This document shows positions 7,871 through 16,373 of a DNA stretch of 37,811 nt, piece by piece. This DNA comes from Pseudolabrys sp. Its GTDB lineage: Bacteria > Pseudomonadota > Alphaproteobacteria > Rhizobiales > Xanthobacteraceae. How positions within the stretch are numbered: position 1 is the stretch's first letter; every line of letters begins with the position of its first letter. The notes under the pieces are model-generated. The model saw only the letters and a program-made list of their open reading frames with translations, was not told where the DNA came from and did not search any database. The translations under genes were made by a program, and so were the position numbers. Where the stretch lies: NCBI GenBank assembly GCA_009694265.1, contig SHVM01000014.1, forward strand, positions 1 to 37,811. Direction: 5' to 3'.

Positions 7871-9037
7871 CTATTTGATCCGTTCGAGAATACTGACGTA
7901 ATTCGCCACCGCGGTGCCGCCCATATTGAAGATTCCGCCGAGGCGGGCGCCGTTCACCTGCAGGTCGCCAGCCGAGCCGGTGAGCTGCATTGCAGCCAGC
8001 GCATGCATGGACACGCCGGTGGCGCCAACCGGATGGCCTTTGGCCTTCAGCCCGCCGGATGGATTGACCGGCAATTTTCCATCCTTTTGCGTCCAACCCT
8101 CCAGGATGGCGCGGGCGCCCTGTCCCTCCGGGGTCAATCCCATTGCCTCATATTCGATCAATTCCGCGACGGTGAAGCAGTCATGCGTCTCCACGAATGA
8201 CAGATCGCCAAGCTTGAGCCCGGCTTTTTCCAGCGCGCCATGCCAGGCCTGCGCGCAGCCTTCGAATTTGAGGATGTCGCGCTTCGACATCGGCAGGAAG
8301 TCCTGCACATGCTCGGCGGCGCGGAAGGCGACCGCTTTGCCGAGCTTGAGCGCGGTCTCCACGTCGGCCAGTACGACCGCGGCGGCGCCGTCGGACACCA
8401 GCGAGCAATCGGTACGCTTGAGGGGGCCTGCGACGAACGGATTTTTTTCGCTTTCGGTGCGGCAGAAATCGAATCCGAGATCCTTGCGCATCTGCGCATA
8501 GGGATTGCCGACGCCGTTCTTGTGGTTCTTGGCCGCGATCATGGCCAGTGCGTCGGACTGGTCGCCCCATTTCTGGAAATAGAGCCCGGCGATCTTGCCG
8601 AAAATACCGGCGAAGCCACCATCGATGTCGGCCTCCTCGCGCACATAGGAGGCCTTGAGCAGATTGCGGCCGATCTCGGCCGCCGGCGTCGTTGTCATCT
8701 GCTCGACGCCGACCGCCAGCACGATGCGCGCCGCGCGCGCCTCGATGGCCCTGATGCCCTGATGCACGGCCGCGGAACCGGTCGCGCAGGCATTCTCAAC
8801 CCGCGTCGCGCGTTTGAAGCGCAGGTCGGGCGAGGCCTGCAAGACAAGCGAGGCGGTGAAGTCCTGGGCGGAAAAGCCCGCATTGAAGTGGCCGAGCACG
8901 ATCTCGTCCACGTCCTTGGGTGAAATCCCGGCATCGGCGAGCGCTTCGCCTGCGACCCGCACGATCAGGCTTTCGACGGTCTCGCCATTAAGCTTACCGA
9001 AGGGGGTATGGGCCCAGCCGACGATGGCCGCGGTCAT
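7871..9037 (-). CDS. Thiolase-family acyl-CoA acetyltransferase (SCP2/SCPx-like)
   Basis: A 388-residue thiolase. The nucleophilic cysteine is in NACATGSAAVHQG (C84). The C-terminal catalytic region has VETHDCFTVAELIEYE and NPSGGLKAKGHPVGATG, the pattern of SCP2-type thiolases rather than FadA/PhaA (which have a CxG second cysteine). Such enzymes cleave or form 3-ketoacyl-CoA, often for branched or cyclic substrates, sometimes with a DUF35 OB-fold partner, which is not seen here. An AAGGAG site is 7 bases before the ATG. Upstream is the divergent D,D-carboxypeptidase gene; downstream is the LysR gene. Confidence 0.9.
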   Translation of the reverse strand: MTAAIVGWAHTPFGKLNGETVESLIVRVAGEALADAGISPKDVDEIVLGHFNAGFSAQDFTASLVLQASPDLRFKRATRVENACATGSAAVHQGIRAIEARAARIVLAVGVEQMTTTPAAEIGRNLLKASYVREEADIDGGFAGIFGKIAGLYFQKWGDQSDALAMIAAKNHKNGVGNPYAQMRKDLGFDFCRTESEKNPFVAGPLKRTDCSLVSDGAAAVVLADVETALKLGKAVAFRAAEHVQDFLPMSKRDILKFEGCAQAWHGALEKAGLKLGDLSFVETHDCFTVAELIEYEAMGLTPEGQGARAILEGWTQKDGKLPVNPSGGLKAKGHPVGATGVSMHALAAMQLTGSAGDLQVNGARLGGIFNMGGTAVANYVSILERIK

Positions 9038-9211
9038 TGAGGTCTCCTTGGAAGTCTCCGTTGCCGAACTTTGGTCGCATTAATCGGCGATTGACGCTGG
9101 TCGAGTCACCGTGGTGAGTCACCATAAAATCAGCTGAAAAACGGCGGGCTTTGCCTCCCGTCGCAAGCTTGGATAACCTAGCATCGCCGCCTATGGAACT
9201 CACCCGTTTGC

Positions 9212-10507
9212 TTGGGTTGGTCCCTGGGCCCGAACTACCTGACCGGATCGCGCATTTTGACCCTTTGTTCGAGCCCCCGCGCCCTATTTCTCGGCCTCGC
9301 CGCAGCCTCGCTGCTGTCGATGGCCGCCGCGACCCGTGTGCAGGCGGAAGCGCAACTATTGATCGAGGCATCCACCGGCAAGGTGCTGCATGCCAAGAAC
9401 GCCACCTATCCCTGGTATCCGGCCTCAGTCACCAAATTGATGACCGCCTACACGACACTGCGCGCCATCAAGGAACGCCGCATTTCGTTCGATACTTTGC
9501 TCCCGGTGTCACGCAACGCTGCGGCTCAGCAGCCGGCCAAGATGGGGTTCAAGGCCGGCACCGGCGTCACCGTCGATAACGCCATGAAGATGCTGATGGT
9601 CAAATCCGCCAACGACGTGGCGGTGACCATGGCCGAAGGTGTTGGCGGCTCGCTCGCGGGCTTCGCCGACATGATGAACGCCAATGCCCGCCGGCTTGGC
9701 ATGTCGCAATCCCATTTCATCAATCCGAACGGATTGCCGGCTGAAAATCACGTCAGTTCGGCGCGCGATCTCGCCATTCTGGCGCGCGCGCTGATCCGCG
9801 AATTCCCGGAAGCCGAATCCTACTGGCACATCTCCGCTATCCGCTACGGCACTCGCGTCATGCGCAACTACAACCAGTTGGTCGATCGCTATCCCGGCGC
9901 CGACGGCATGAAGACCGGCTTCATCTGCGCCTCCGGCTATAACGTGGTCGCATCCGCCACGCGCAACGGCAGGCGGCTGATCGCGGTCGTGCTCGGCGCC
10001 TACTCAGGCTCCGTGCGCGCGCAGAAGGCGACGCAATTGCTCGAACGCGGTTTCAGCAGCGGCGGTCTGTCCTGGCTTACGCCGTCGCTAGGCACCGTCG
10101 ATGCGCTGGCACCGATGGACGCACAGCCGCCCAATCTGCGCGAGGAAATGTGCGGCGGTCACCGACGCAAGCCGGCGTCCGAGGACAACGAGGAAGAAGA
10201 ACCGTCCGCCGACAGTGTCGCCAACGGCGAATCCAGTGGCGGCCAGGCCTTCATGCTGTCGAGCCTGAAGCCGGCGAACGGCAAATTCGTGCTGGGGCCT
10301 CCGGTCGAGACCTCGGCGCCGATCGTGGTGTTCACCGGACCGGCCAACCGGCCGGACACCGTCGCGCAGACCGCAGCCGCCACACCGACGAAGAAAAAGA
10401 AATCCGGCGCCAAACCGGCGACCGGCGATAAGCCGGCTAAAACTGGCGATAAGGCCGCCAAGACCGCGAAACCCGCCAAGCCGAAAGTCAGCTCGGCCGC
10501 GCAATGA
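9212..10507 (+). CDS. D-alanyl-D-alanine carboxypeptidase (S11 family, DacA/DacF-like)
   Basis: An up to 431-residue penicillin-binding-type serine peptidase that trims the terminal D-Ala of peptidoglycan pentapeptides in the periplasm. Motifs are SVTK (S72-K75), SAN (132-134) and KTG (234-236). A signal peptide (ALFLGLAAASLLSMAAATRVQA) ends near residue 45. The open frame begins with a TTG at 9212; another TTG near 9257 (ILTLCSS) is possible, and no ATG in frame precedes the signal peptide, so the start is uncertain. The C-terminal tail (about 390-431) is low complexity and lysine/proline/alanine rich (TPTKKKKSGAKPATGDKPAK), which may bind the wall. The stop overlaps the next gene's ATG. Confidence 0.9.
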   Translation: MGWSLGPNYLTGSRILTLCSSPRALFLGLAAASLLSMAAATRVQAEAQLLIEASTGKVLHAKNATYPWYPASVTKLMTAYTTLRAIKERRISFDTLLPVSRNAAAQQPAKMGFKAGTGVTVDNAMKMLMVKSANDVAVTMAEGVGGSLAGFADMMNANARRLGMSQSHFINPNGLPAENHVSSARDLAILARALIREFPEAESYWHISAIRYGTRVMRNYNQLVDRYPGADGMKTGFICASGYNVVASATRNGRRLIAVVLGAYSGSVRAQKATQLLERGFSSGGLSWLTPSLGTVDALAPMDAQPPNLREEMCGGHRRKPASEDNEEEEPSADSVANGESSGGQAFMLSSLKPANGKFVLGPPVETSAPIVVFTGPANRPDTVAQTAAATPTKKKKSGAKPATGDKPAKTGDKAAKTAKPAKPKVSSAAQ

Positions 10508-11658
10508 GCGAGTCCGGGTCAAGTGCCGGACAAAGTCCCGGCCTTGGCGCCGATCGGCGCCAGCCCGCGACGCCCATCCCGCTGACCGTGCTCACCGGCT
10601 TCCTCGGCGCCGGCAAAACCACATTGCTCAACAGGCTGCTGAAGGACCCCGCGCTTAGCCAGACCGCGGTCATCATCAACGAGTTTGGCGAAATCTCGCT
10701 CGACCACCTGCTGGTGGAATATGTCGGCGACAACATGGTGCTGCTGCAAAGCGGCTGCCTGTGCTGCACCATGCGCGGCGATCTGGTCGATGCGCTGGAA
10801 ACGCTGTTGCGCGATCTCGACAACCGACGCTGCACATTCAAACGCGTGCTGCTGGAAACCACCGGGCTGGCCGATCCGGCGCCGGTGCTGCACACCGCCA
10901 TGGCGCATCCCTACCTCGTGCTGCGTTACCGGCTCGACGGCGTGGTGACAGTGGTCGATTGCGTAAACGGCGAGACCACGCTCGATGAGCATGCCGAAGC
11001 GGTCAAACAGGCCGCAGTCGCCAACCGCATCGTGCTAACGAAAACCGATCTGGCGACGTCAGAGCAACACGAGCGCATCGTCGTGCGGCTGCACGCGCTC
11101 AATCCGGCGGCGACCATCCTCGATGCGGCACGAGGCGAGGCAACGGCGGAGCGGCTGCTCAATTGCGGGCTGTACGATCCGGACCGGAAAATTCCGGATG
11201 TGAAGAAATGGCTCGCCGCCGAAGCCTATGCCGATTCTCACGCGCACACCCACGATCATCACCACGATGTAAGCCGGCACGACGCGCATATCGGCGCTTT
11301 CGTGCTCACCAGCGACACCGCGATCCCGGCCGGCACGCTGGAAATGTTTCTCGAACTGTTGCGCGCGACCCACGGCGCCAAGCTCTTGCGCATCAAGGGC
11401 ATCGTGAAGCTGGCCGAGATGCCCGATACCCCGGTCGTGGTGCATGGCGTGCAGCATGTGTTCCACCCGACCGCGCGGCTGGAACGCTGGCCGGACGACG
11501 ACCACCGCACCCGGCTGGTGTTCATCACCCGCGATTTGCCCGAGCGCACGGTGCGCGAGCTGTTCGAGGCCTTTACCGGCAATGCTTCGCCCGACCGGCC
11601 GGACCGCGCGGCCTTGACCGACAACCCGCTGATTCCGTTCGGCGGCGCGGACCGGTAG
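10504..11658 (+). CDS. CobW/COG0523 (G3E) family GTPase, probable metal chaperone
   Basis: A 384-residue G3E GTPase. The P-loop is GFLGAGKT (32-39), the metal-binding CxCC is GCLCC (84-88), the guanine-specificity motif is LTKTD, and a CobW_C domain follows (HDAHIGAFVLTSDTAI onward). Between them is a histidine-rich linker (SHAHTHDHHHDVSRHDAH, about 243-260), typical of zinc-handling COG0523 proteins. These insert or deliver metal (Zn, Co or Fe) to client enzymes. No cobalamin genes are near. The ATG overlaps the carboxypeptidase stop (ATGA), so the two are probably translated in series. A Zur-type operator was not seen. Confidence 0.92.
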   Translation: MSESGSSAGQSPGLGADRRQPATPIPLTVLTGFLGAGKTTLLNRLLKDPALSQTAVIINEFGEISLDHLLVEYVGDNMVLLQSGCLCCTMRGDLVDALETLLRDLDNRRCTFKRVLLETTGLADPAPVLHTAMAHPYLVLRYRLDGVVTVVDCVNGETTLDEHAEAVKQAAVANRIVLTKTDLATSEQHERIVVRLHALNPAATILDAARGEATAERLLNCGLYDPDRKIPDVKKWLAAEAYADSHAHTHDHHHDVSRHDAHIGAFVLTSDTAIPAGTLEMFLELLRATHGAKLLRIKGIVKLAEMPDTPVVVHGVQHVFHPTARLERWPDDDHRTRLVFITRDLPERTVRELFEAFTGNASPDRPDRAALTDNPLIPFGGADR

Positions 11659-11771
11659 CGCCTCGCTGCGTTCATCGCATGGCTGCCCTTGCGCGGGCCT
11701 CCCGACTCGACTCATTGTCATCACGACCGCCAGGCGAGCCGGATCGAGCCGCGCGGCAAAGGGGAATCCTG

Positions 11772-13445
11772 ATGGAACGGCCCTGGCTGCGGCATTATCC
11801 GCCGGGCGTCGCCGCCGAAATCGACGCAGCAAAATATTCCTCGCTGGTCGCGATGCTGGAGGAGAGCTTCCAAGCCTATCGCGAGCGGGCCGCCTTTGTC
11901 TGCATGGACAAAGCGGTCAGCTACGGCGAGATCGACGTGACCTCGCGCGCTTTCGCCGCCTGGCTGCAAAGCAAGGGCCTGGAGCGCGGCGCCCGTGTCG
12001 CCATCATGATGCCGAACGTGCTGCAATATCCGGTCGCGATTGCCGCCATTCTGCGCGCCGGATTTACGGTGGTGAACGTCAATCCTCTGTACAAGCCGCG
12101 CGAGCTGGAATTCCAGCTCAACGATTCCGGCGCGCAGGCGATTATCGTGCTGGAGAATTTCGCCTCGGTGCTCCAGGAAGCGCTGCCGCAGACCGGCGTC
12201 AAACACGTGGTGGTCGCCAGCATGGGCGACATGCTGGGAACGCTGAAAGGCGCGGTGGTCAATCTGGCCGTGCGGCGCGTCAAGAAGATGGTGCCGGCCT
12301 ATAGGCTGCCGAACGCAACGTCATTCAAAGACGCGATTGCAAGCGGCCGCGCATTGTCATTCGCGCGGCCCGCCCTCGGGCCCGAGGATATCGCTTTCCT
12401 GCAATATACCGGCGGAACCACGGGCGTCGCCAAGGGCGCAATACTTTTGCATCGGAACCTGGTCGCCAACATGTTGCAGGTGGAGGCCTGGCATGTGCCG
12501 CTCATGTCGCAGCCGCCGCCGATCGACCGGCTGATATTCGTCACCGCGCTGCCGCTTTATCATATCTATGCGCTGACCGCGTGCTTCCTGTTCGGCATGC
12601 GCAGCGGCGGAACGTGTCTGCTGATCCCCAACCCGCGCGACATCGCCGGCCTGATCAGGGAGTTGTCGAAATACCGGGTGAATTTGTTTCCGGCGGTGAA
12701 CACGCTGTACAACGCGCTGCTCAATCATCCGGATTTCGGCAAGCTCGACTGGAGCCTGCTCAAATGCGCGGTTGGCGGCGGCATGGCGGTGCAGCAAGCG
12801 GTCGCCGAGGCTTGGATGAAGGCCACCGGCCGTCCGATCATCGAAGGCTACGGACTGTCGGAGACTTCCCCGGTGCTCACCTGCAATCGCGGCGACATCA
12901 CCGAATGGACCGGCACCATCGGCTTGCCGCTGCCATCGACCGACATCGCCATCCGCGACGACGACAACAAGGATGTGCCGATGGGCGAACGCGGCGAGAT
13001 ATGCGCACGCGGGCCGCAGGTGATGCCGGGTTATTGGCAGCGGCCGGACGAAACCGCGCTAGCGATGACGCCCGACGGTTTCTTCCGCACCGGCGACATC
13101 GGCGTGATGGACGAAGGCGGCCACGTCATGATCGTTGACCGCAAGAAGGACATGATCTCGGTGTCCGGGTTCAAGGTCTTTCCCAACGAGGTCGAGGACG
13201 TTGCCATGATGCAAGGCGGCGTGATGGAATGCGCCGTCATCGGCGTGCCGGATGCCTATTCCGGCGAGGCGGTAAAATTATTCGCGGTTAAAAAAGCGCC
13301 CGGGCTGAACGAGCAGGATTTGCGCCGCTACATGACCGGCAAGCTCGCGGGCTACAAGATGCCGAAATATATCGAGTTCCGGGACGAATTGCCGAAGTCC
13401 AATGTCGGCAAGGTGCTGCGCCGCGCGCTGCGGGACGGCGCATGA
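11772..13445 (+). CDS. Long-chain-fatty-acid-CoA ligase (FadD-like)
   Basis: A 557-residue ANL-superfamily acyl-CoA ligase. Key blocks are the phosphate loop YTGGTTGVAKGA (near residue 213), YGLSETSPVLTCN, RTGDIGVMDEGG, and the C-terminal catalytic lysine region SNVGKVLRRALR. Length and the start MERPWLRHYPPGV match the FadD type that activates long-chain fatty acids with ATP and CoA. The open frame runs far upstream (to 11163) in a different frame from the CobW gene; I choose ATG 11772 because AGGGGAATC lies about 8 bases ahead and the family starts here. The stop overlaps the DUF924 ATG. Confidence 0.92.
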   Translation: MERPWLRHYPPGVAAEIDAAKYSSLVAMLEESFQAYRERAAFVCMDKAVSYGEIDVTSRAFAAWLQSKGLERGARVAIMMPNVLQYPVAIAAILRAGFTVVNVNPLYKPRELEFQLNDSGAQAIIVLENFASVLQEALPQTGVKHVVVASMGDMLGTLKGAVVNLAVRRVKKMVPAYRLPNATSFKDAIASGRALSFARPALGPEDIAFLQYTGGTTGVAKGAILLHRNLVANMLQVEAWHVPLMSQPPPIDRLIFVTALPLYHIYALTACFLFGMRSGGTCLLIPNPRDIAGLIRELSKYRVNLFPAVNTLYNALLNHPDFGKLDWSLLKCAVGGGMAVQQAVAEAWMKATGRPIIEGYGLSETSPVLTCNRGDITEWTGTIGLPLPSTDIAIRDDDNKDVPMGERGEICARGPQVMPGYWQRPDETALAMTPDGFFRTGDIGVMDEGGHVMIVDRKKDMISVSGFKVFPNEVEDVAMMQGGVMECAVIGVPDAYSGEAVKLFAVKKAPGLNEQDLRRYMTGKLAGYKMPKYIEFRDELPKSNVGKVLRRALRDGA

Positions 13446-14014
13446 GCAGCGAGCCGGCCAAGACCTTGCCGGCCCAGCCGACGCCGGCCGGCATCATTGC
13501 ATTCTGGCGCGAGGCCGGGCCGGAACGCTGGTTCAAGAAGGATGCCGGTTTCGACGGCGAGATCCGGCAGCGATTTCTCGTCACGCACGAGGCCGCCGCG
13601 GCCGGCAAGCTGACCGATTGGGAACAGAGCGCGGAAGGTTCCCTCGCGCTCCTCATCTTACTCGATCAATTTCCGCGCAACATGTTTCGGGGTGAGGCTC
13701 GCGCTTTCGCCAGCGATCCGCTGGCGCGCTCCATCGCAGCCGGCGCCCTCGTGCGCGGTTTCGATGCGCAAGTTCCGGCGGAGTTGCGCGGCTTTTTCTA
13801 TCTGCCCTTCGAGCATTCGGAAATTCTCGCCGATCAGGAACGCGCCGTCGCCTTTTACAAGGTCATCGGCGACGCGGATGGGCTGAAATGGGCGGAAATT
13901 CACGCCGATATCGTCCGCCGCTTCGGCCGCTTCCCGCACCGCAACGCCTTACTCGGCCGCGCCACCACGCCGGACGAACAAGCCTTTCTCGACGGCGGCG
14001 GTTTTTCAGGTTGA
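13442..14014 (+). CDS. DUF924 family protein
   Basis: A 190-residue protein of the DUF924 family. Typical blocks are ILLDQFPRNMFRGEARAFASD and FFYLPFEHSE, then KWAEIHADIVRRFGRFPHRNALLGR. The family is predicted all-helical (TPR-like) and its role is not known. No signal peptide. The ATG overlaps the ligase stop by four bases, so it is probably translated with FadD, but I infer no shared job. It ends 27 bases before the aldolase-family gene. Confidence 0.9.
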   Translation: MSSEPAKTLPAQPTPAGIIAFWREAGPERWFKKDAGFDGEIRQRFLVTHEAAAAGKLTDWEQSAEGSLALLILLDQFPRNMFRGEARAFASDPLARSIAAGALVRGFDAQVPAELRGFFYLPFEHSEILADQERAVAFYKVIGDADGLKWAEIHADIVRRFGRFPHRNALLGRATTPDEQAFLDGGGFSG

Positions 14015-14041
14015 CGATGGCTGTGCTATTGGTGCGACCGC

Positions 14042-14929
14042 ATGACTGACTTTCACGGCGTATTTCCCTATCTCGTGTCGCCGATCGACGCGCAGGGCCA
14101 CATCGTCACCGACGTGCTGGGGCGGCTCGCATCCGATCTTATCAAAAGCGGGGTACACGGGCTGACCCCGCTCGGCTCCACCGGCGAATTCGCGTATCTC
14201 ACGCGCGAGCAGCGCCACACCGTCGTGCAGGCCACCATCGAAGCGGCAGCCAAACGCGTGCCGGTCATCGCCGGCGTGGCATCGACCGCGACGGCCGATG
14301 CCGTGAAGCAAGCCAAGACTTATCAGAAACTCGGCGCCGACGGCATTCTTGCCATTCTCGAAGCCTATTTTCCGCTTCAAGACGCGCAGATCGAATCCTA
14401 CTTCCGCACCATCGCCGATGCGGTCGATATTCCGGTCGTGCTTTATACCAATCCGCAATTCCAGCGCAGCGATCTCACGCTCGATGTGATCGCGCGGCTC
14501 TCGACGCATCCGCGCATTCAATACATCAAGGATGCCTCGACCAATACCGGACGGCTGTTGTCGATCATGAACCGCGCGCCGCGGATGAAAGTGTTCTCCG
14601 CCTCGGCGCATATTCCGGCGGCGGTGATGCTGATCGGCGGCGTCGGCTGGATGGCAGGCCCGGCCTGCATCGTGCCGCGCCAGAGCGTGCGGCTCTACGA
14701 TCTCTGCCGCGCCGGTAAATGGCCGGAAGCCTTGAAGCTGCAGCGCGAACTCTGGCGCATCAACGAAGCCTTCGCGCGCTTTAATCTGGCCGCCTGCATC
14801 AAGGCAGGACTTGAGATCCAGGGCTACGCGGTCGGCGATCCGGTTCCGCCGCAGGCGGCCCTGAGCGCGGAGGATCGCAAACGGGTGAAAGCGATTTTGG
14901 CCGACGTAGAAAAGCTCGAAAACGCTTGA
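14042..14929 (+). CDS. Dihydrodipicolinate synthase/N-acetylneuraminate lyase family protein (DapA-like)
   Basis: A 295-residue class I aldolase of the DapA/NanA family. It has the GSTGE motif (45-49), catalytic tyrosine in VVLYTNP (Y135) and Schiff-base lysine in IQYIKDAST (K163). The family joins or cleaves pyruvate and an aldehyde; members act in lysine synthesis, sugar-acid or hydroxyproline catabolism. Lysine-pathway genes are absent nearby, and the C-terminal half is divergent ([21 protein letters not shown]), so this is probably a catabolic relative, not the housekeeping DapA. The ribosome site is weak. It is the penultimate gene in a plus-strand run and precedes the flippase by 61 bases. 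Confidence 0.85.
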   Translation: MTDFHGVFPYLVSPIDAQGHIVTDVLGRLASDLIKSGVHGLTPLGSTGEFAYLTREQRHTVVQATIEAAAKRVPVIAGVASTATADAVKQAKTYQKLGADGILAILEAYFPLQDAQIESYFRTIADAVDIPVVLYTNPQFQRSDLTLDVIARLSTHPRIQYIKDASTNTGRLLSIMNRAPRMKVFSASAHIPAAVMLIGGVGWMAGPACIVPRQSVRLYDLCRAGKWPEALKLQRELWRINEAFARFNLAACIKAGLEIQGYAVGDPVPPQAALSAEDRKRVKAILADVEKLENA

Positions 14930-14990
14930 TACGCGGGCACAACTGTCGCGACCCAACCTAATCTTAACGGTTTCTTGCTACTCGGGCGCG

Positions 14991-16367
14991 ATGGCCCTCC
15001 CGATGCATGCATCCCTGCCACGGCCGCTTGGTGGCGTCATCGCGCGCATCAAGGCCATCCTCGCCGAGCGCAGCGACTCGAGGCTGGCGCAACTCGTCGC
15101 CGGAAAAGTTTTTCTAGTGCGCGTCGCCAGCGCGGTGCTCGCGCTGGGCTCGCAGGTCCTGCTGGCGCGCTGGATGGGAAGCTTCGAGTTCGGCATCTAT
15201 ATTTATGTCTGGACCTGGGTGCTGATGATCGGCGCGCTGTCCGATGTCGGCCTGTCGTCGGCGGCGCGGCGCTTCATTCCGGAATATATCGAGCTCAAGG
15301 CGTTCGACCGCTTGCGCGGTTTTCTGAGCGGCTCGCGCTGGCTCGCCTTCGGCATCGCCACGGCCATCGGCGTCGTTGGCGCGATCGGTGTGACATTGCT
15401 TGCGCCCTGGATTGATCATTTCGCGGTGGTGCCGCTCTATCTCGCCTGCATTATCATTCCGATCTACGGCCTGGTGCAGGCGCAGGCCGGCATCGCGCAA
15501 TCCTACGACTGGTCGAATCTCGCGCTGATGCCGTTCTTCATCTGGCGCCAGCTCATCATTACCGTGCTGATGGGCGCGGCCTATTTGTCCGGCGCGCCGA
15601 CCGACGCCGTGACCGCGATGATCGTCGCCGTTATCACCACCTGGGCGGTGACCGTCGGACAGTTGTTCGTGCTCAATCGCCGCCTCAAGGACAAAGTGCC
15701 GGCCGGCCCCAAGCGCTACGAGGTCAAGACCTGGTTTGCGACGTCGATCCCGATTTTCGTGGTGGAAGGCTTCTACCTGCTGCTGACTTACGTCGACATT
15801 CTCGCGATCGAGCATTACCGCTCGCCCGACGAAGTGGCGGTCTATTATGCCGGCGCCCGCCTGCTGGCGATCGTCGCCTTCGTCTATTTCGCCATCGCCG
15901 GCGCCACCACGCACAAGTTCACGCAATATCATGTGGCTGGCGACAAGACGAGGCTGGCATTGTTTTTTGCCGAAACCATTCGCTGGACATTCTGGCCTTC
16001 GCTCGCGATCTGCGCGCTGATCCTCGCTTTCGGACGGCCATTGCTCGGTTTATTCGGCGCGAATTTCGAGAGCGGCTATGCCGTGATGTTCATTCTCTCG
16101 GTCGGCATGCTGGCGCGCGCGGCCGTCGGCCCCGCCGAACGCCTGCTCAACATGCTGGGCGAGCGCAAGCAATGCGCCGCGATCTATGCCGGCGCCTTCG
16201 CGATTAATCTTGTGCTATGCGTGATTTTGATTCCGCGTATCGGCATCGAAGGCGCGGGCGTTGCAACCTCGAGTGCGCTGGTCGCCGAATCGATCATGCT
16301 CTATATCGTCGCCAAGCGGCGGCTCGGCTTCCATTTGTTCATCATGGGCGGCGGGCAAGGCGGATAA
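14991..16367 (+). CDS. Polysaccharide/lipopolysaccharide flippase (Wzx-like, MOP superfamily)
   Basis: A 458-residue polytopic membrane protein with about 12-14 helices. The N-terminal region (VRVASAVLALGSQVLLARWMG and EFGIYIYVWTWVLMIGALSDVGLSSAARRFIPEY) is typical of Wzx/polysaccharide_synt flippases that move lipid-linked glycans across the inner membrane. The exported glycan is unknown and no glycosyltransferases lie beside it. Two ATGs are possible (14991 and 15003); neither has a strong ribosome site. It ends six bases before the end of the convergent acyl-CoA synthetase gene. Confidence 0.85.
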   Translation: MALPMHASLPRPLGGVIARIKAILAERSDSRLAQLVAGKVFLVRVASAVLALGSQVLLARWMGSFEFGIYIYVWTWVLMIGALSDVGLSSAARRFIPEYIELKAFDRLRGFLSGSRWLAFGIATAIGVVGAIGVTLLAPWIDHFAVVPLYLACIIIPIYGLVQAQAGIAQSYDWSNLALMPFFIWRQLIITVLMGAAYLSGAPTDAVTAMIVAVITTWAVTVGQLFVLNRRLKDKVPAGPKRYEVKTWFATSIPIFVVEGFYLLLTYVDILAIEHYRSPDEVAVYYAGARLLAIVAFVYFAIAGATTHKFTQYHVAGDKTRLALFFAETIRWTFWPSLAICALILAFGRPLLGLFGANFESGYAVMFILSVGMLARAAVGPAERLLNMLGERKQCAAIYAGAFAINLVLCVILIPRIGIEGAGVATSSALVAESIMLYIVAKRRLGFHLFIMGGGQGG

Positions 16368-16373
16368 TTCCGT

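Noticed and set aside
10150-10500. Lysine-rich repetitive tail of the carboxypeptidase as a separate gene or repeat element
   Set aside because: It is in frame with the carboxypeptidase and the GDKPAKTGDKAAK repeats are protein low complexity, not a DNA repeat of fixed unit.
11163-11771. Upstream extension of the FadD-like frame to 11163
   Set aside because: It overlaps the CobW gene in another frame; the FadD family start and ribosome site are at 11772.
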